64,000 nt of DNA, from the NCBI GenBank assembly GCA_046331225.1, contig JAXLRF010000004.1, positions 1 to 64,000 on the forward strand, read 5' to 3'. The translations under genes and the position numbers were made by a program. Under the pieces are notes generated by a model, which made no database searches, had not been told where the DNA came from, and worked only from the letters and a program-made list of their open reading frames with translations. The number at the start of each line of letters is the position of its first letter. Positions within the stretch are counted from its first letter, which is position 1. Below are positions 15,940 to 26,593 of this stretch, one piece after another. This stretch comes from VFMC01 sp046331225 (lineage in GTDB: Bacteria > Actinomycetota > Acidimicrobiia > Acidimicrobiales > Ilumatobacteraceae).

Positions 15940-15968
15940 AAAGGACCCCAGCTGAGCTGGGGTCCTTT
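15940..15968. terminator. Bidirectional intrinsic terminator between the DUF262 gene and tRNA-Leu
   Basis: The arms AAAGGACCCCAGC and GCTGGGGTCCTTT pair perfectly over 13 bases around a TGA loop, with A/T-rich ends on both sides. It can end tRNA-Leu transcription on the minus strand and DUF262 transcription on the plus strand. Confidence 0.85.
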
Positions 15969-16053
15969 GGTGGGCGAGGGGGGACTTGAACCCCCACGTC
16001 CTTTCGAACACTGGCACCTGAAGCCAGCGCGTCTGCCATTTCGCCACTCGCCC
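15968..16053 (-). tRNA. tRNA-Leu (anticodon CAG)
   Basis: Minus-strand cloverleaf with acceptor GGGCGAG pairing CTCGCCC, anticodon stem CTGGC/GCCAG around loop TTCAGGT (anticodon CAG), a class II long variable arm, T-arm GTTCAAGTCC and an encoded CCA at 15968-15970. It reads Leu codon CUG. In mycobacteria a Leu tRNA also lies next to fhaA, from memory, so its position here is ancestral and the island to its left was added at its 3' end. Confidence 0.95.
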
Positions 16054-16165
16054 GAGTTGCGGAGCACCACGCTAGCAACTCGATCCGAGCCGCCCAACCC
16101 GGCTTTCCCCACCAGCTCAGGGGCGCCGACACCCGGCGCACGCACACCACTACCCTGAGAACGTC

Positions 16166-17065
16166 ATGGGCTTGCAATCGTTCGAGCGTGCCTTAGGGAA
16201 TATGGTCGACAGCGTGTTTTCGCGCTCCTCACGCACCAGCACCATTCGCCCCGTGGAGCTCGGCCGTCGCCTGCTGCGCGAGATGGACGATCACCGCAGC
16301 GTCGACGTCAAGGGTCGCCGCATCGTCCCCAACTCGTTCACCTTCCACCTGAGCGCTCGCGACCACGCGGGCTTCGCCGACATCGAGCACGCGCTGATCC
16401 ACGAGCTCGGTGAGGCCGCTCGGGAGTACGCCCGCGACGAGGGCTACCACTTCGTCGGGCCGGTGCACGTCGAGATCGTCGTCGACAACGCACTGAAGCA
16501 AGGCCGTTTCGGCATCGCCTCGGCGCTGCGCGAGGGCCACGTCGCCGATCCGTCCGAGCCGGTGGTCGCGCCCGCCTACGCACCTGAGCCCGTCGCGGTG
16601 GCGCCCTCGCCCGCCCCGGTCGAGCAGAGCAACTTCGCCGTCGTCGAGCAGCCGCAGGTGCAGAGCCCGTGGGCGCCCGCACCCCAGGCCGCGCCGCCCG
16701 CACCGGCACCGGCCCCGATGGCGCCCGCCGCCCCCTCGGCACCGGCGGCCGTCACCCCCACCCGCATCGGCTCGTCCGTCGGTCGTCTGCAGCTGCCTTC
16801 GGGCGAGCGCGTCACCGTCGGCCATCGCGTCGTCACCCTCGGGCGTCTGCCCGAGTGCACCGTCACGCTCAGCGACCCCAACGTGAGCCGGCGTCACGCC
16901 GAGATCCGTCCGGGCGCCGAGCTCACCATCGTCGACCTCGGCTCCACCAACGGCACCAAGGTCAACGGACTCCGCATCGACGGGGAACGAGTGCTCGTGG
17001 ACGGCGACATCATCAGCCTGGGCAGCTCACACCTCCGCTTCGAGGCGTCGAACGCATCGGCATGA
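16166..17065 (+). CDS. fhaA: FhaA-like protein: DUF3662 domain plus C-terminal FHA domain
   Basis: 299 residues. The N-terminal DUF3662 domain (about 1-125) starts MGLQSFERALGNMVDSVFSR. A Pro/Ala-rich linker follows (about 130-200), then an FHA phosphothreonine-binding domain with LGRLPECTVTLSD, SRRHAEIR and STNGTKVNG. FhaA binds phosphorylated partners of PknB, such as the MviN flippase, and tempers peptidoglycan synthesis at the pole and septum. It is the first gene of the six-gene operon; the next start is 7 bases after its stop. Confidence 0.95.
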   Translation: MGLQSFERALGNMVDSVFSRSSRTSTIRPVELGRRLLREMDDHRSVDVKGRRIVPNSFTFHLSARDHAGFADIEHALIHELGEAAREYARDEGYHFVGPVHVEIVVDNALKQGRFGIASALREGHVADPSEPVVAPAYAPEPVAVAPSPAPVEQSNFAVVEQPQVQSPWAPAPQAAPPAPAPAPMAPAAPSAPAAVTPTRIGSSVGRLQLPSGERVTVGHRVVTLGRLPECTVTLSDPNVSRRHAEIRPGAELTIVDLGSTNGTKVNGLRIDGERVLVDGDIISLGSSHLRFEASNASA

Positions 17066-17072
17066 CCGATCC

Positions 17073-17570
17073 ATGACCGATTCCGTCCTCGAGATCCTCA
17101 ACTACGCGCTGCTCGCGTTGCTGTACCTCTTCTTCGCACGCGTCCTGTGGGCCGTGTGGAGCGAGGTGCGCGGCCCGCGCGCCGGTCATCTCGTGGCGGG
17201 GCAGCAGCCCGTCGACGCCACCGTGCCGGCACCCGCACCGCCGCAGGCACGTCCCAACAACAAGCGCGCGAAGCGCGGCCAGGTGACGCGGTTGATCGTC
17301 ATCCAGCCACGCGAACGCAAGGGCGCCCAGTTCAACCTCGTCGGCGAGCTCACCATCGGTCGCCTCGCCACGTGCACCATCTGCATCCCCGACGACGCCT
17401 TCGTGTCGGCCAACCACGCCCGGCTCTACACCATCGACGGCGTCACCTACGTCGAGGACCTCGGCTCGACCAACGGCAGCTATCTCAACGGCGCTCGCCT
17501 CGGCAGCGTGCAACCGTTCACCCCCGGTGATCGTCTCCAGATCGGGTCCACCGTGCTGGAGGGTGTGTGA
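17073..17570 (+). CDS. fhaB: FhaB/FipA-like FHA protein with N-terminal membrane helix
   Basis: 165 residues: one transmembrane helix near the start (ILNYALLALLYLFFARVLW), a basic linker, then an FHA domain with IGRLATCTICIPD, SANHARLY and STNGSYLNG. The mycobacterial homologue links PknB-type phosphorylation to FtsZ and FtsQ at division. Its stop TGA overlaps the pstP ATG (TGATG), so the two are translationally coupled. Confidence 0.94.
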   Translation: MTDSVLEILNYALLALLYLFFARVLWAVWSEVRGPRAGHLVAGQQPVDATVPAPAPPQARPNNKRAKRGQVTRLIVIQPRERKGAQFNLVGELTIGRLATCTICIPDDAFVSANHARLYTIDGVTYVEDLGSTNGSYLNGARLGSVQPFTPGDRLQIGSTVLEGV

Positions 17571-18703
17571 TGGCAGCGCTGCTGTGGGGTGCGGCAACCG
17601 ATCCGGGTCGGGTGCGCCACGAGAACGAGGACGCCTACGTCGCCGAGCCGAACGTGTTCGTCGTCGCCGACGGCATGGGCGGCCACCAGGCCGGCGAGGT
17701 CGCCAGCGCGCTCGCCGCGAGCACGCTGCGCGAACGCCTCACGGCCGGCGCGCCGAGCGCCGACGTGGTGGTGGCCGCGGTGGTCGAGGCCAACGCGGCC
17801 ATCTTCCAGACGGCCCACAACAACGCGGCCCAGCGCGGCATGGGCACCACGCTCACCGCGATCGCCGTGCTGCCCGCCACCGAGGGCCGGCCCGACCAGA
17901 TCGCGATCGTCAACGTCGGCGACAGCCGCGTGTACCTGCGACGCCAGGGCGAGCTCACTCGCGCCACGGTCGACCACAGCTACGTGCAGGAGCTGCTCGC
18001 CACGGGCCACATCACCGAGGCCGAGGCCCGAGCCCACCCGCGCCGCAACATCGTCACCCGCGCGCTCGGCATCGAGCCGACGGTGCGCGTCGACTCGTGG
18101 TTGATGCCGCTCGTCCGCGGCGACCGGTTCGTGCTGTGCAGCGACGGTCTCGTCGACGAGGTCGACGACGACGAGATCCACGAGATCGTCGCCGCCAACG
18201 CGAAGCCGCAGGACTGCGCCGACTCGCTCGTCGCCGCCGCGGTCGGCCACGGCGGCCGCGACAACGTCACGGTCATCGTCGTCGACGTGCTCGACGGCCT
18301 CGAGCCCGACCTGGTGGCCGACATCCCGGCCGACGGCGACGAGGACACCGTCTCGCTCGACCGCCCGCGCGCGATCGTCGACGACGAACTGCCCGTCACA
18401 CAGGAACACCCGGTGGTCGAATCGAAGGTCAAGCAGCAGCTCGGCCGGCAGATGACCGTGAAGACCTTCCTGCTGCTGCTCGGCGCCGCCGTGGTGCTCA
18501 CCGTCGGCATCGTGCTGATCGCCGTCGGACTCAGCGGTGGCGACGACGACCAGCCGACGCCCACGGTCACCACCGTCGAGCCGGCCACCACCGTCGAACC
18601 GTCGACCACCGACGTCACCACGACCACCGACCGAGCGACGACGACCACCCGTCCCCGCCCCACCACGACGACCAGCCCGGTGACGACCACGACGGCACCA
18701 TGA
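17570..18703 (+). CDS. pstP: PP2C-type serine/threonine phosphatase
   Basis: 377 residues. The cytoplasmic PP2C domain has all metal-binding motifs: NEDA near the start, ADGMGGHQAG, GMGTTLTA, GDSRVYL, CSDGLVD and GGRDNVTVIV. A transmembrane helix follows at about 302-325, then a Thr-rich extracellular tail. It reverses PknB phosphorylation. ATG 17570 is preferred to GTG three bases earlier because of the TGATG coupling. The stop overlaps the next start as ATGA. Confidence 0.95.
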   Translation: MAALLWGAATDPGRVRHENEDAYVAEPNVFVVADGMGGHQAGEVASALAASTLRERLTAGAPSADVVVAAVVEANAAIFQTAHNNAAQRGMGTTLTAIAVLPATEGRPDQIAIVNVGDSRVYLRRQGELTRATVDHSYVQELLATGHITEAEARAHPRRNIVTRALGIEPTVRVDSWLMPLVRGDRFVLCSDGLVDEVDDDEIHEIVAANAKPQDCADSLVAAAVGHGGRDNVTVIVVDVLDGLEPDLVADIPADGDEDTVSLDRPRAIVDDELPVTQEHPVVESKVKQQLGRQMTVKTFLLLLGAAVVLTVGIVLIAVGLSGGDDDQPTPTVTTVEPATTVEPSTTDVTTTTDRATTTTRPRPTTTTSPVTTTTAP

Positions 18704-20094
18704 GCACGCCCTCACCACTCGCGTCCGCTCGGCGCAGCACCGAGCTCGGACTGGTGGTGATGGCCGGTGCCATCACCGCCGCGGCGTACACCGTCGCGTC
18801 GTTGGGCAAGAACGCGGAGATTCCCCCGATCATCCTGCCGTTCCTCGGCGTCACCCTCGGTCTGCTCGTCGTCGCCTCGCTCGCCACGCGCCTGCTCGCA
18901 CGCGGCGCCGACGCCACCCTGCTGCCGCTCGCCGCACTGCTCCACGGCATCGGCTACGTGATGATCACCCGCCTCGACGACCGCCTCGCGGGCCTGCAGA
19001 CCACGTGGACCTTCATCGCGATCGCGGCCTACATCGGCGTGCTGTTCGCGGTGCAGCGAACCACCGACCTCGCGCACCAGACGTGGACGTTCTTCATCAT
19101 CGGCGCCGGCCTGCTGCTGTTGCCGATGGTGCCCGGCGTGGGCCGCAGCTTCGGCGGCGCCCGCATCTGGGTGAGCATCGGGCCGATCAACTTCCAGCCG
19201 GGCGAGTTCGCCAAGATCTGCCTCGCGCTGTTCTTCGCCGGCTACCTCGCCGAGCGTCGCGAGCTGATCGCCACCAACACGTGGAAGGTGGGGTTCCTGC
19301 GGCTGCCCGAGCCGCGCCACCTGTTCCCCATCCTGCTCGCGTGGGGCTTCTCGGTGATCGTGATGGTGGGCCTGAAGGACCTCGGCGCGTCGCTGCTGTT
19401 CTTCGCCCTGTTCGTGGTGATGCTGTGGGTGGCCACCGAGCGCACGAGCTTCCTCGTGATCGGTGTGGTGCTGTTCGCCGGGGCGGCCTACATCGCGTGG
19501 CGCTTGTTCGGCAACGTGCAGACACGCGTCGCGATCTGGCTCGACCCCTGGCCGCAGTACGAGGGCCGCGGCTACCAGATCGTGCAGGCGATGTTCGCCC
19601 TCTCGAACGGCGGCGTCGACGGCACGGGCCTCGGGCTCGGCAGCCCCAACAAGATTCCCGAGGTGAAGAACGACTTCATCTTCGCCGCCATCGGCGAGGA
19701 GCTCGGCCTGTTCGGCGCCACGGCCGTGCTGATCGCGTTCATGCTCATCATCGGCGCGGGCCTGCGCATCGCCACCCGCGCCGAGCGGCCGTTCGAGAAG
19801 ATCCTCGCCACCGGCCTCACCACGATCATCGGTCTGCAGGCGTTCATCATCATCGGCGGCGTCATCCGCGTGGTGCCGCTCACCGGCATCACGCTGCCGT
19901 TCGTCAGCTACGGCGGCTCGAGCCTGCTCGCCAACTACGTGCTGCTCGCGCTGTTGATGCGCATCAGTGATTCGAGCGCACGCCGCCTCGGTGAGGTACC
20001 CGACGACCTCACCATCGGTGAGCGGTTCGAGGCACGTGCCGCGGCGCGCCACCAGAAGCGCGAGGCCCGTCGCGCGCGGAAGGCCGGCGCATGA
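18700..20094 (+). CDS. rodA: SEDS peptidoglycan polymerase RodA/FtsW
   Basis: 464 residues, mostly membrane helices, with SEDS signatures: FQPGEFAKI, LLKDLG-like GLKDLGASLLFF, the WLDPWP loop, GSPNKIPEVKNDFIFAAIGEE and the final LPFVSYGGSSLLANY. It polymerises lipid II into glycan strands together with the class B PBP encoded next. The start at 18700 overlaps the pstP stop and the stop overlaps the pbpA start (ATGA in both), an unbroken coupled chain. Position within the kinase operon favours the RodA name over FtsW. Confidence 0.94.
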   Translation: MSTPSPLASARRSTELGLVVMAGAITAAAYTVASLGKNAEIPPIILPFLGVTLGLLVVASLATRLLARGADATLLPLAALLHGIGYVMITRLDDRLAGLQTTWTFIAIAAYIGVLFAVQRTTDLAHQTWTFFIIGAGLLLLPMVPGVGRSFGGARIWVSIGPINFQPGEFAKICLALFFAGYLAERRELIATNTWKVGFLRLPEPRHLFPILLAWGFSVIVMVGLKDLGASLLFFALFVVMLWVATERTSFLVIGVVLFAGAAYIAWRLFGNVQTRVAIWLDPWPQYEGRGYQIVQAMFALSNGGVDGTGLGLGSPNKIPEVKNDFIFAAIGEELGLFGATAVLIAFMLIIGAGLRIATRAERPFEKILATGLTTIIGLQAFIIIGGVIRVVPLTGITLPFVSYGGSSLLANYVLLALLMRISDSSARRLGEVPDDLTIGERFEARAAARHQKREARRARKAGA

Positions 20095-21647
20095 ACACAC
20101 GCATTCGCCGTCTCGCCGTCGGACTGCTCGTCTGCTACGTCGCGCTGTTCGTGCAGCTCAACGTGTTGCAAGTGCAACGACAGGAAGAACTCACCGCCGA
20201 TCCGCGCAACGACCGGCAGACGATCCGCGACTTCAACCGCAACCGCGGGCCCATCATCTCGGCCGACGGCGTGGTGCTCGCCTACAGCGAGTCGATCGAC
20301 GATCCGGACGCCGAGCTCAAGTACCGGCGGGTGTACCCGACGGGCAGCCTGTTCGCGAACGTCACCGGCTACTACACGTTCAACTACGGCAGCACCCAGA
20401 TCGAGAAGACGCAGGGCGACGTGCTGTCGGGCACCACACGCGAACAGCAGCTCAAGGCGCTCGGTCAGATCTTCTCCGGCCAGGACGTGAGTGGCTCGGT
20501 GGTGCTCACCGTGCGGGCCGACGTGCAGGAGGTGGCTCGCGACGCGCTGAAGGACCCGAAGACCGGGCTCGAGCGCGAGGGCAGCGTCGTCGTGATGGAC
20601 CCGACCACCGGTGCGATCCTGGCGATGTACAGCTCGCCCACGTTCGACCCCAACCAGGTCGTGTCGGGCACCAACGACGAGGTCAACGACGTCTTCGACT
20701 TCCTCAACAGCTACCCCGGCAAGCCGCTGCTCGCGAATGCGTACCAGGAGCGCTACATGCCGGGCTCGAGCTTCAAGGTGATCACCACCGGCATCGCGCT
20801 CGAGAACGGTGTCACCTCGCTCGACCGCTCGTGGCCGAGCGAGACGCAGTGGACGCCACCACAGACCACCGACCCGATCCAGAACTACGGCGGCTCGGCG
20901 TGTGGTGGCACGATGGCCGAGGTCTTCTACCGCAGCTGCAACATCCCGTTCGCACAGATGGCCGTCGAGCTCGGTCCCGAGAAGATGGTCGCCGGCACGC
21001 AGGCGTGGGGCATCGGCGAGCGGATCCCGATCGATCTGCCCGGCGCCGTGGCGAGCAGCTTCGGCGACGTCGAGGACTTCGCCGACCAGCTGCCGCTGCT
21101 CGCGATCGGCGGGTTCGGCCAGGGCAGCGACGTGATGGTGCCGCTGCACATGGCGATGGTCGCCAGCACCGTCGCCAACGGCGGGCAGATGATGGTGCCG
21201 CACGTGGTCGACGTCACCCGCTATCACGACGACACCGTGCTCGAACGCACCGACCCCGAGGTGTGGAAGACGCCGATCTCACCCACCACCGCGGCCACGC
21301 TCAACACGCTGATGGTCGGCGTCGTCAACAACGGCACAGGTCGGCAGATGCAGCTGGCGGGCGGCATCCAGGCCGCGGCCAAGACCGGTACCGCGCAGCT
21401 CAACAGCGCGGGCGAGCCCCAGCGCTCGCACGCCTGGATCATCGGCTTCGCCCCGGCCGAAGCACCGCGCTACGCGATCGCGGTGGTGTTGAAGGGCACC
21501 AACGACGAGATCAGCGCCGGCACCGGCGGCAAGCTCGCCGGGCCCATCGCGAAGCAGGTGCTCGACTACCTGTTCGCGTCGGAAGCGACGGCTGCCACCA
21601 CGGCCGACATCACGACCGACGCCACCGCAGGGGGTGCACAGCCCTGA
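20091..21647 (+). CDS. pbpA: Class B penicillin-binding protein (PBP2-like transpeptidase)
   Basis: 518 residues with an N-terminal signal anchor (LLVCYVALFVQLNVLQV), a dimerisation region starting RNDRQTIRDFNRNRGPI, and the transpeptidase domain with SSFK (active-site Ser), SCN and KTGT motifs in order. It cross-links glycan made by the adjacent SEDS protein. A 79-base gap separates it from pknB, longer than the other spacings in this operon. Confidence 0.95.
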   Translation: MNTRIRRLAVGLLVCYVALFVQLNVLQVQRQEELTADPRNDRQTIRDFNRNRGPIISADGVVLAYSESIDDPDAELKYRRVYPTGSLFANVTGYYTFNYGSTQIEKTQGDVLSGTTREQQLKALGQIFSGQDVSGSVVLTVRADVQEVARDALKDPKTGLEREGSVVVMDPTTGAILAMYSSPTFDPNQVVSGTNDEVNDVFDFLNSYPGKPLLANAYQERYMPGSSFKVITTGIALENGVTSLDRSWPSETQWTPPQTTDPIQNYGGSACGGTMAEVFYRSCNIPFAQMAVELGPEKMVAGTQAWGIGERIPIDLPGAVASSFGDVEDFADQLPLLAIGGFGQGSDVMVPLHMAMVASTVANGGQMMVPHVVDVTRYHDDTVLERTDPEVWKTPISPTTAATLNTLMVGVVNNGTGRQMQLAGGIQAAAKTGTAQLNSAGEPQRSHAWIIGFAPAEAPRYAIAVVLKGTNDEISAGTGGKLAGPIAKQVLDYLFASEATAATTADITTDATAGGAQP

Positions 21648-21726
21648 CCACGACCAGCTGGATAACCTCGCACCACTGCAGTCCGCGCAGCCTCACGCGC
21701 CCCTGCACTCCGCCAAGTAGGACCAC

Positions 21727-23814
<2,088 letters not shown>

Positions 23815-23857
23815 CCGGGACGGGACGGGACGAGACCGAGGCCACCGGCCCGGCGCA

Positions 23858-23890
23858 GATCGGGCGCGGATCGGGCGCGGATCAGGCGCG
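23858..23890. repeat. Three 11-bp tandem repeats between pknB and the trpG-like gene
   Basis: GATCGGGCGCG occurs twice in direct succession and is followed by GATCAGGCGCG. The third copy overlaps the stop codon of the minus-strand amidotransferase gene. A shorter GGGAC repeat precedes it. Probably slippage-prone filler between convergent genes; no terminator hairpin is obvious. Confidence 0.7.
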
Positions 23891-24472
23891 GGCAGCGGCC
23901 CGGAGGAAGTTGCGCAGCAGGTCGTGGCCGGCGGCGGTGAGGATGCTCTCGGGGTGGAACTGCACCCCCTCGATCGGCAGCTCACGGTGGCGCACGCCCA
24001 TCACGATCCCGTCCTCGGTGCTCGCGGTCACCTCGAGGCAGTCGGGCATCGAGCCAGGGGCGATCACCAGGCTGTGGTAGCGGGTGGCGGTCAGCGGCGA
24101 CGGGAGCCCCTCGAACACGCCGACGTTGTCGTGCACGATGTGCGAGGTCTTGCCGTGCATCAGGTGCGGCGCCCGCTCGACGGTGCCGCCGTACACGTGC
24201 CCGATGGCCTGATGACCGAGGCACACACCGAACACCGGCACCCCGCGCTCGGCGAAGGCGGGGATCGCGGCGCAGATGATGCCGGCGTCCTCCGGCCGGC
24301 CGGGCCCGGGCGAGAGCAGCACGGCGTCGGGTTCGAGCTCGAGCGCGCCCTCGACGGTGCGCTCGTCGTTGCGGATCACCACCGGGTCGGCACCGAGTTC
24401 GCCCAGGTACTGGACCAGGTTGTAGACGAAGCTGTCGTAGCTGTCGATCACGAGAACCCGAGGACCCGGCAT
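23882..24472 (-). CDS. trpG: Glutamine amidotransferase, TrpG/PabA type
   Basis: 196 residues from ATG 24472. The class I amidotransferase triad is visible: GVCLGHQAIG with the nucleophilic Cys, and HPESI with the His-x-Glu pair near the end. The start DSYDSFVYNLVQYL and LLSPGPGRPEDAG are typical of TrpG/PabA. It releases ammonia from glutamine for anthranilate or aminodeoxychorismate synthase. No large subunit is in the window, and the same orphan position beside pknB is seen in mycobacteria (trpG there, from memory). A dual anthranilate/PABA role is possible. Confidence 0.9.
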   Translation of the reverse strand: MPGPRVLVIDSYDSFVYNLVQYLGELGADPVVIRNDERTVEGALELEPDAVLLSPGPGRPEDAGIICAAIPAFAERGVPVFGVCLGHQAIGHVYGGTVERAPHLMHGKTSHIVHDNVGVFEGLPSPLTATRYHSLVIAPGSMPDCLEVTASTEDGIVMGVRHRELPIEGVQFHPESILTAAGHDLLRNFLRAAARA

Positions 24473-24496
24473 CGCATCAGCGTAGACTCGTCGCCC

Positions 24497-24832
24497 GTGG
24501 CTCCTCCCAAGAGAAAGACCAGTGGCGGCCGAGTGACCCCCAAGGGCACGCGTCCCGGCGAGACCAATCGGCTCGCGAGCCACGGGCACGCCCACGAGCA
24601 CGGCTACGACGGGGGCTCGGGAGTCGCCGCCTCGTCGCGGTACACGCCGCCCACCTCGCGAGCCGAGATCGAGAGCCCCCGCTGGGTGCCGATCCTGATG
24701 GCCGTGCTGCTGGCGCTCGGCGCGCTCACGATCCTGCTGCGCTACATCATCTGGCAGGACACCAACATCCCGGTGCTGGTCGGCCTCGCGTTCCTGCTCG
24801 GCGGGTTGTACACAGCCACCAAGTGGCATTGA
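24497..24832 (+). CDS. crgA: CrgA cell-division regulator
   Basis: 111 residues from GTG 24497: a basic N-terminus (APPKRKTSGGRVTPKG), then two transmembrane helices (WVPILMAVLLALGALTILLRY and IPVLVGLAFLLGGLY) joined by a short IWQDTN loop, ending TATKWH. This is the CrgA pattern; CrgA recruits PBPs and FtsI to the septum. It is divergent from the trpG-like gene with a 24-base gap, as in the conserved actinobacterial cluster. Confidence 0.9.
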   Translation: MAPPKRKTSGGRVTPKGTRPGETNRLASHGHAHEHGYDGGSGVAASSRYTPPTSRAEIESPRWVPILMAVLLALGALTILLRYIIWQDTNIPVLVGLAFLLGGLYTATKWH

Positions 24833-24999
24833 CGTCCTGACGACCTCGTCGGCCGGCCTCGATGACGACGCCGCATCGATCGCGTCGCGGACGCGTGTCG
24901 AACGGGTGACCGTCGGGTGTCGTCGGGGTGACGCCGGGGTGACACGGCTGTAGTTTCACCACAAGGTTGTCCACAGGCTGTGGACGTGTGGATGAGGGT

Positions 25000-25266
25000 T
25001 CAGTCGTAGATCGGGGCCACGAGGTCCATGTCCTCGAGGCAGTGCTTCGGCGGCGGCGGGTCCTCGTCGGGGGCCAGGGTCAACTTGATCTCCAGGCCAC
25101 AGACGTTGCAGCGATACCTGACGTTCACCTTGCGCAGCTCGCCGGCCGGCGGCGGGGCAGGTGCCGGGGTGGTCATGCTGCGCAACATCGCGATGCCGGT
25201 TTTCCACAGCACGACACCCATGAGGACACCGGCAGCCCACCAGATGATCGTCGAGAGCGCCGGCAT
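25000..25266 (-). CDS. Small membrane protein with zinc-ribbon-like tail
   Basis: 88 residues from ATG 25266: one hydrophobic helix near the start (LSTIIWWAAGVLMGVVLW), a Pro/Ala linker, then YRCNVCGLEIKL and a later KHCLEDMDL, giving a CxxC plus His/Cys that may bind zinc. No known function. It is convergent towards crgA; the 167 bases between them include a GT-rich stretch but no gene. Confidence 0.7.
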   Translation of the reverse strand: MPALSTIIWWAAGVLMGVVLWKTGIAMLRSMTTPAPAPPPAGELRKVNVRYRCNVCGLEIKLTLAPDEDPPPPKHCLEDMDLVAPIYD

Positions 25267-25301
25267 GTGGACAGCGTACGGCCGTGCGGCCCGGCTCCGT
25301 G

Positions 25302-26471
<1,170 letters not shown>

Positions 26472-26593
26472 GGCGGTCAGTCTGACCGTCGGCTCCGATG
26501 CCACCCAAACCGGAGCGATCACTCGGTTCACCAGGCGCGGCGTGCCGATCGGCCCTGGTCGCGGCCCCGGAGCCCGTGTCAGACTCCGACGTC

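Larger units (their letters stand above)
1..15967. mobile_element. Accessory island (mobilisable) abutting the tRNA-Leu 3' end; left end outside the window
   Basis: The segment carries a tyrosine integrase, excisionase-like and XRE regulators, a MobF relaxase, a coupling protein and several predicted DNA-modification or defence genes. It stops at the 3' end of a tRNA-Leu gene, a classic integration site, after which conserved core genes begin. No type IV secretion genes are seen, so it looks mobilisable rather than self-transmissible, although the left end is not visible. The integrase is separated from the tRNA by two cargo genes, so the exact right boundary (after the integrase near 11400, or at the tRNA near 15970) is unproven. 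No second copy of the tRNA 3' end was seen within the window. Confidence 0.65.

Noticed and set aside
17527..18699. Long Arg-rich open frame upstream of and in frame with rodA
   Set aside because: It is out of frame with pstP, has no domain content, and rodA is explained by the ATG overlapping the pstP stop.
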